A DNA stretch of 64,000 bases from SM23-73-3 sp965369445 (GTDB taxonomy: Bacteria > Zixibacteria > MSB-5A5 > SM1-73), in NCBI GenBank assembly GCA_965369445.1, contig CBDUQU010000001.1, forward strand, positions 1 through 64,000, in the 5' to 3' direction. Every line of letters begins with the position of its first letter. Positions within the stretch are counted from its first letter, which is position 1. The position numbers and the translations under genes are program-made. Shown in pieces: positions 60,563-64,000 of this stretch. The notes below the pieces were generated by a model. That model saw only the letters and a list, made by a program, of their open reading frames with translations, did not search any database and had not been told where the DNA came from.

Positions 60563-61537
60563 ATGAACGTCTTCATTACCGGAGCTACCGGCTTCATCGG
60601 AAGTCACCTGGTGAAACGGCTGGCCGACACAGAGCACAAACTTGTCTGTTTGGCCAGACCAACCAGTGACGTTAATGAACTTGAAAAGCAGGGCGTCACT
60701 CTAATCAAAGGCGACGTGACCGACAAAGATTCCCTGCTCGAGGGTATGACAGGCTGCCAGTGGGTGATAAACCTGGCCAATCTCTATTCTTTCTGGGAAC
60801 CTGACAAACAGATCTTTTCGGACATTAACATTGCGGGCACCCGTAACGTGATGGAGTGCGCGCTGGAAACGGGCGTTGCCAAGGTAGTGCACATAAGCAC
60901 AGCCGGAATTTACGGCAAGCCGGCGGAATGTCCTTTCTGCGAGGATAGCCCGGTCGGCCGGGTGCGGTTCAGTGAGTATTTCCGAACCAAGTATGAGGGT
61001 GATCTGATCGCCTGGGAGCTGCACGAGAAAAAGGGACTGCCCTTGCTCATGATATATCCTACGGCGGTCTTGGGTCCGGGTGATCCCAAGGCCTCCGGCC
61101 GGTATATCCAGGATCTAATTCATCGTCGTTTGCCGGCCAGGGTTCTGGAGAATTCCGTCTTCACCTTCGTACACGTGCGGGACGTTGCCGAGGCTATTGT
61201 CAGGGCGGCGGAGAAGGAAAACAACATCGGTGAGAAATACCTCGTGGGCAAACACCAACTGCCCTGGAGAGAGATCAACCGGATGGTCAGCGAAATCTCC
61301 GGAGTCCGACTGCCGAAGATGCGTCTTCCCGACTTTCTGACCATGTTCAACGCCAGGTTTCTGACACTGGTGGCTAACGTAATAAAGAAGCCCCCCTTGT
61401 GGGGCATGGCCATTGACCAGATCAGGACCATGAAAGAGGGTTTTGTGATCGATGGCAGCAAGGCGGAAAGGGAACTGGGTATAAGCTACACACCCGTCCG
61501 CGTTGCCCTCGAGGAAGCCATAGCGTCCTATCGGTAG
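60563..61537 (+). CDS. NAD-dependent epimerase/dehydratase (HpnA-like)
   Basis: A 324-residue extended short-chain dehydrogenase. NAD-binding ITGATGFIGSHLVKRL lies at 4-19, and the catalytic region STAGIYGKP...YFRTKYEGD holds the Y-x3-K pair. Substrate-binding YPTAVLGPGDPKASGRYIQDL and the ending GISYTPVRVALEEAI follow. It resembles hopanoid-associated sugar epimerase HpnA and dihydroflavonol-reductase-like proteins. ATG at 60563 is used for GGAGGG four to five bases upstream. It follows the MMPL gene in the same direction, 179 bp away, and probably belongs to the same lipid module. Confidence 0.85.
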   Translation: MNVFITGATGFIGSHLVKRLADTEHKLVCLARPTSDVNELEKQGVTLIKGDVTDKDSLLEGMTGCQWVINLANLYSFWEPDKQIFSDINIAGTRNVMECALETGVAKVVHISTAGIYGKPAECPFCEDSPVGRVRFSEYFRTKYEGDLIAWELHEKKGLPLLMIYPTAVLGPGDPKASGRYIQDLIHRRLPARVLENSVFTFVHVRDVAEAIVRAAEKENNIGEKYLVGKHQLPWREINRMVSEISGVRLPKMRLPDFLTMFNARFLTLVANVIKKPPLWGMAIDQIRTMKEGFVIDGSKAERELGISYTPVRVALEEAIASYR

Positions 61538-61586
61538 TAAAAAGGGGATTTTGAAGGCGTCAGAACATCTGCCTGGGGAAGCGAAA

Positions 61587-63467
61587 ATGGACAAGCTCAC
61601 AGACCTCCACTCTCTTTACAAGCACTTAGAGAAATGTGCGACAGACTACAGGTCTTCTCACGAGATCGGAGGCTTGTTCCAAAAGCTGAGAGACCTGAAG
61701 CATAAGGAAAAGGACTCTGACCAGACTGAAAAAGCTCAATGGGAGGTGGATTTCTTCAATTTCGTGCTGACTGACGGAGGTCTTAAGCCCACATTTACCT
61801 GGACCGATGAAAAGGGTGGAATCGTTGAATATCCAACCCTCCGCGAATTCGACGAAAGAAAATACGAATATCTGATCGGCAGGTTTCGTGCTACGTCTAA
61901 CCCCTTGCTCAAGGCGCACTACGCACAGATAATCTGGTGCAGCCCCGTAAAGCACAGGAAGTACGCGAGCGCGGCTGTGGAGTCGCACCTCAAGCTTGTA
62001 CAAGTGTACGAACGAAAGGACAGGACGGACCCCCAGGGACATCACGGCCTGGACATTCTCAGCGCGATTCGGAACTCCTACTTCATCTCTCGCAAGGCAA
62101 AATGCAAACTCGCCAAGGTCAGATCGGAGGCAAAGAGACTGGTGCTCAAATTCAATTTCAAAAGTGGCTCTTCCTTTGCCATTCGAGCCAATCTCATCAG
62201 CTTGATGCTGGAAAATAGGAAGGACTTCAGCGAAAAGAGCTTCACTGGATTCGAGGAAATCTGTTGGCGAGTGGCAAATACTTTGAGAAAATCCGGAAAT
62301 GTCCACGCCGCAATAGATTTGCTTGAACTCGGCGATAGAATCGACCGGAGAAGGAGCAAGACAACGCACAATTGGCGACGGCGGATCGCTGAATTGTGGG
62401 AGGCCTTAGTCGACGAGGCGGACAAAAACCCAATTCTAGCTGGCACCAGTTACCTGGAACGCGCGATAGAAAGCTACAAGTCCCTTGGCCACAAGAACAA
62501 AGTTGCCCTTCTGGAGAAGAAATACAGTGAGCTGAAGGCTTCCATGCATTTGACTCAGATAAGGACACCGGTGGATCTGACGGAACACGTTAAAAGATGC
62601 AGAGAGATTGCTACGAAGATAGTAAGAAAGGAATCCGCACAGAGTTTGATAAAACTGCTGATGCTAGATAAAGGACTCTTGCCCGACCACAAGTCCGTAA
62701 AGAAGCGGAACGAGGAGAGTCGGAAGTACTCCGTGATTCCGCACCTTTTCCAGACTGAGGTCCTCGACCAATCCGGGCATGCCGCCCAGCATTTCACAGA
62801 CGCAGACGAAAGGGAGTATTACGGGATTCTTGTGGAATATGGTCGGGAACTCAAATTCAAAAAGATGCATTTAATAAACGAGATATTTCTAACCGCTATT
62901 CGCAAGAACAAGTTGTCATCGCGAAGTCTCCTCACATTCCTCAAGAGACATTCCTGGCTAGGCAAGAAGATCACCAAGAAAGTGGCAAATAGAAAAGTAG
63001 AATACACGTGGTTAGGTGTGATTGCCCCCGCCATCCATGAATACTTTTTACAGATGCAGTACTATTTCGCCTATCCGGACTACTTGCCCCATTTAGTGTT
63101 GTGCATTGATTCTCTCACTCTGAAGTTTGAGGGTTTGTTCAGAGATATTTGCGAGTTCTCGGGCACACCGACCTCTTACGTTGTCAAGGACAAGAAGGGT
63201 AGGCCCGTGAGAAGAGAAAAACCTATCCATATGCTTCTATACGAAGAAGCAGTCGAGTCGCTTTTCGACGCGGACGATCTGCTGTTCTTTCGCTTCCTGT
63301 TGGTGGAGAAAGCAGGCTATAATCTTAGGCACAGAGTCGCCCACTCTCTGATGTTCTTCCAAGACTATGCGGTCCCATATATACACCTTTTGATACTGGC
63401 ACTCCTTAAGCTAGGCAGGTACGATTTCGCCCGAGGACAAAACGCTAATCCTCCCGAGGCCAGATAA
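61587..63467 (+). CDS. DUF4209-type protein with HEPN-like C-terminus
   Basis: A 626-residue soluble helical protein. The N-terminal 400 residues are helical repeats (DILSAIRNSYFISRKAKCKLAKV, FEEICWRVANTLRKSGNVHAAIDLLELGD). The C-terminal part matches DUF4209, with LVLCIDSLTLKFEGLFRDICEFSG and NLRHRVAHSL (about 579-588). In the latter, R581-x4-H586 is the RNase-type motif of HEPN domains. HEPN proteins are frequent toxins or defence RNases. ATG at 61587 is chosen over TTG at 61551. It is flanked by metabolic genes with no other defence gene. The function is unproven. Confidence 0.7.
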   Translation: MDKLTDLHSLYKHLEKCATDYRSSHEIGGLFQKLRDLKHKEKDSDQTEKAQWEVDFFNFVLTDGGLKPTFTWTDEKGGIVEYPTLREFDERKYEYLIGRFRATSNPLLKAHYAQIIWCSPVKHRKYASAAVESHLKLVQVYERKDRTDPQGHHGLDILSAIRNSYFISRKAKCKLAKVRSEAKRLVLKFNFKSGSSFAIRANLISLMLENRKDFSEKSFTGFEEICWRVANTLRKSGNVHAAIDLLELGDRIDRRRSKTTHNWRRRIAELWEALVDEADKNPILAGTSYLERAIESYKSLGHKNKVALLEKKYSELKASMHLTQIRTPVDLTEHVKRCREIATKIVRKESAQSLIKLLMLDKGLLPDHKSVKKRNEESRKYSVIPHLFQTEVLDQSGHAAQHFTDADEREYYGILVEYGRELKFKKMHLINEIFLTAIRKNKLSSRSLLTFLKRHSWLGKKITKKVANRKVEYTWLGVIAPAIHEYFLQMQYYFAYPDYLPHLVLCIDSLTLKFEGLFRDICEFSGTPTSYVVKDKKGRPVRREKPIHMLLYEEAVESLFDADDLLFFRFLLVEKAGYNLRHRVAHSLMFFQDYAVPYIHLLILALLKLGRYDFARGQNANPPEAR

Positions 63468-63544
63468 AGGGACTATTCCTGGGGTGTTCTTCTGTTCAGG
63501 CAAGGGTGGTTTCGGTCCCAGGTGAAAAATTTCACAAAATCCCC

Positions 63545-63573
63545 TTGCGAAAGGTTCTGGGTTTTGCTATATT
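63545..63573 (+). promoter_or_regulatory. Sigma-70-type promoter of larA
   Basis: TTGCGA (63545-63550), a 17-bp spacer and TATATT (63568-63573), about 37 bp before the start codon. Spacing is ideal and the -10 box matches five of six. Confidence 0.65.
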
Positions 63574-63610
63574 CTGAACGTCGCAGAATTTTCTGAAAAG
63601 GAACATCAAT

Positions 63611-64000
63611 ATGGAAATCGATTTAAAATACGGCCGGTCGCACAAGCAACTGAAGCTAAATGATAAGAACCTGATCGGCGTGTTGAAATTGAAGGAGTCT
63701 TCCGGCATCCCTGACGTCATCGCAGCGGAAAAGGAGGCTCTTACTAATCCCATCGGATCGAAAAAGCTCTCCGAGATCGCCAAAGGCAAAAAGACCGCTT
63801 GTATCGTTGTCTCCGACTACACGCGTGGCTGTCCCTACAGCCGACTGGGCTTCAATCTTCTCCTCCCCCTCATCGACGAACTGCATGCCGGGGGAATCAA
63901 GGACGAGGATATCAAATTCCTGGTTGGAACCGGAGCACATCGAGTTCACACCAAGCAGGAGGACATCGACAACTTCGGCCAGGAGATTGTGAACAAGTAC
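63611..64000 (+). CDS. LarA-like (DUF2088) nickel-dependent racemase, N-terminal part
   Basis: The first 130 codons of a gene cut by the window edge. IDLKYGRSHKQLKLNDKNLIGVL and IVVSDYTRGCPYSRLGFNLLLPLI (the SDxTRPxP region, with Gly for Pro here) followed by FLVGTGAHRVHTKQE are typical of LarA, the nickel-pincer lactate racemase, and of related DUF2088 proteins. The Ni-pincer Lys and the rest lie outside the window. Members racemise other 2-hydroxy acids, so lactate is not certain. AAAGGAA precedes the ATG. Confidence 0.85.
   Translation, partial: MEIDLKYGRSHKQLKLNDKNLIGVLKLKESSGIPDVIAAEKEALTNPIGSKKLSEIAKGKKTACIVVSDYTRGCPYSRLGFNLLLPLIDELHAGGIKDEDIKFLVGTGAHRVHTKQEDIDNFGQEIVNKY

Overview
The window is a chromosomal stretch, about half G+C, from a two-membraned and probably anaerobic or facultative bacterium. 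It encodes lipoproteins, an outer-membrane barrel, an RND/MMPL exporter and minor pilins, so there is an outer membrane. It also encodes corrinoid methyl transfer, HybA/HybB-type electron carriers, a c-haem sensor kinase, sigma-54 control, and QueH, the oxygen-independent epoxyqueuosine reductase. No gene fixes the phylum. The mix resembles Desulfobacterota or uncultured FCB-type lineages, and that placement is inference.

Layout. 1-9000: a cold-shock protein, a HerA-like ATPase with a membrane-protein neighbour, a P1-family peptidase, envelope lipoproteins and a GT87 glycosyltransferase. 9115-13189: a corrinoid methyltransferase operon (MttB-like protein, MetH-type activation protein, corrinoid protein, homocysteine methyltransferase). 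It is divergent from a MarR-GNAT fusion gene whose promoter is overlaid by a perfect 18-bp palindrome. 14364-17483: two secreted hydrolases (S41 and beta-lactamase fold). 17575-18660: an integron-like patch with one complete and one truncated attC-like site around a TIR-like gene, plus an orphan antitoxin. 18844-23602: a HybB/HybA pair with three receiver proteins that carry membrane segments, one fused to a GcvH-like domain, behind a sigma-54 promoter and a TTGTGA-N6-TCACAA dyad. 24871-30034: a G+C-rich type I restriction-modification operon. 30683-35101: an NtrC-type regulator, a c-haem histidine kinase and a multi-cluster Fe-S protein. A C-terminal fragment of a second copy of that Fe-S protein lies next to hybB, so the restriction operon seems to sit inside what may once have been one redox-signalling locus.

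35287-40454: two tRNAs, small membrane proteins, cysS and a HAD phosphatase. 41104-46106: a minor-pilin cluster followed by small secreted proteins and duplicated debris. 46279-55114: a housekeeping run, all on the minus strand and transcribed leftwards (yebC, ruvC, ruvA, ruvB, queH, DUF2905, queA, ispD, ispF, DedA, ddl). 55491-61537: a LolA-like protein, an outer-membrane barrel, an MMPL transporter and a HpnA-like epimerase, which together look like an envelope lipid-export module. 61587-63467: a large DUF4209/HEPN-like protein. The window ends inside a larA-like gene.

Intergenic spaces hold many dispersed palindromic repeats, including two identical 51-bp copies. The best candidates for undescribed biology are the membrane-tethered receiver and HybA/HybB operon, and the TIR-like integron cassette.
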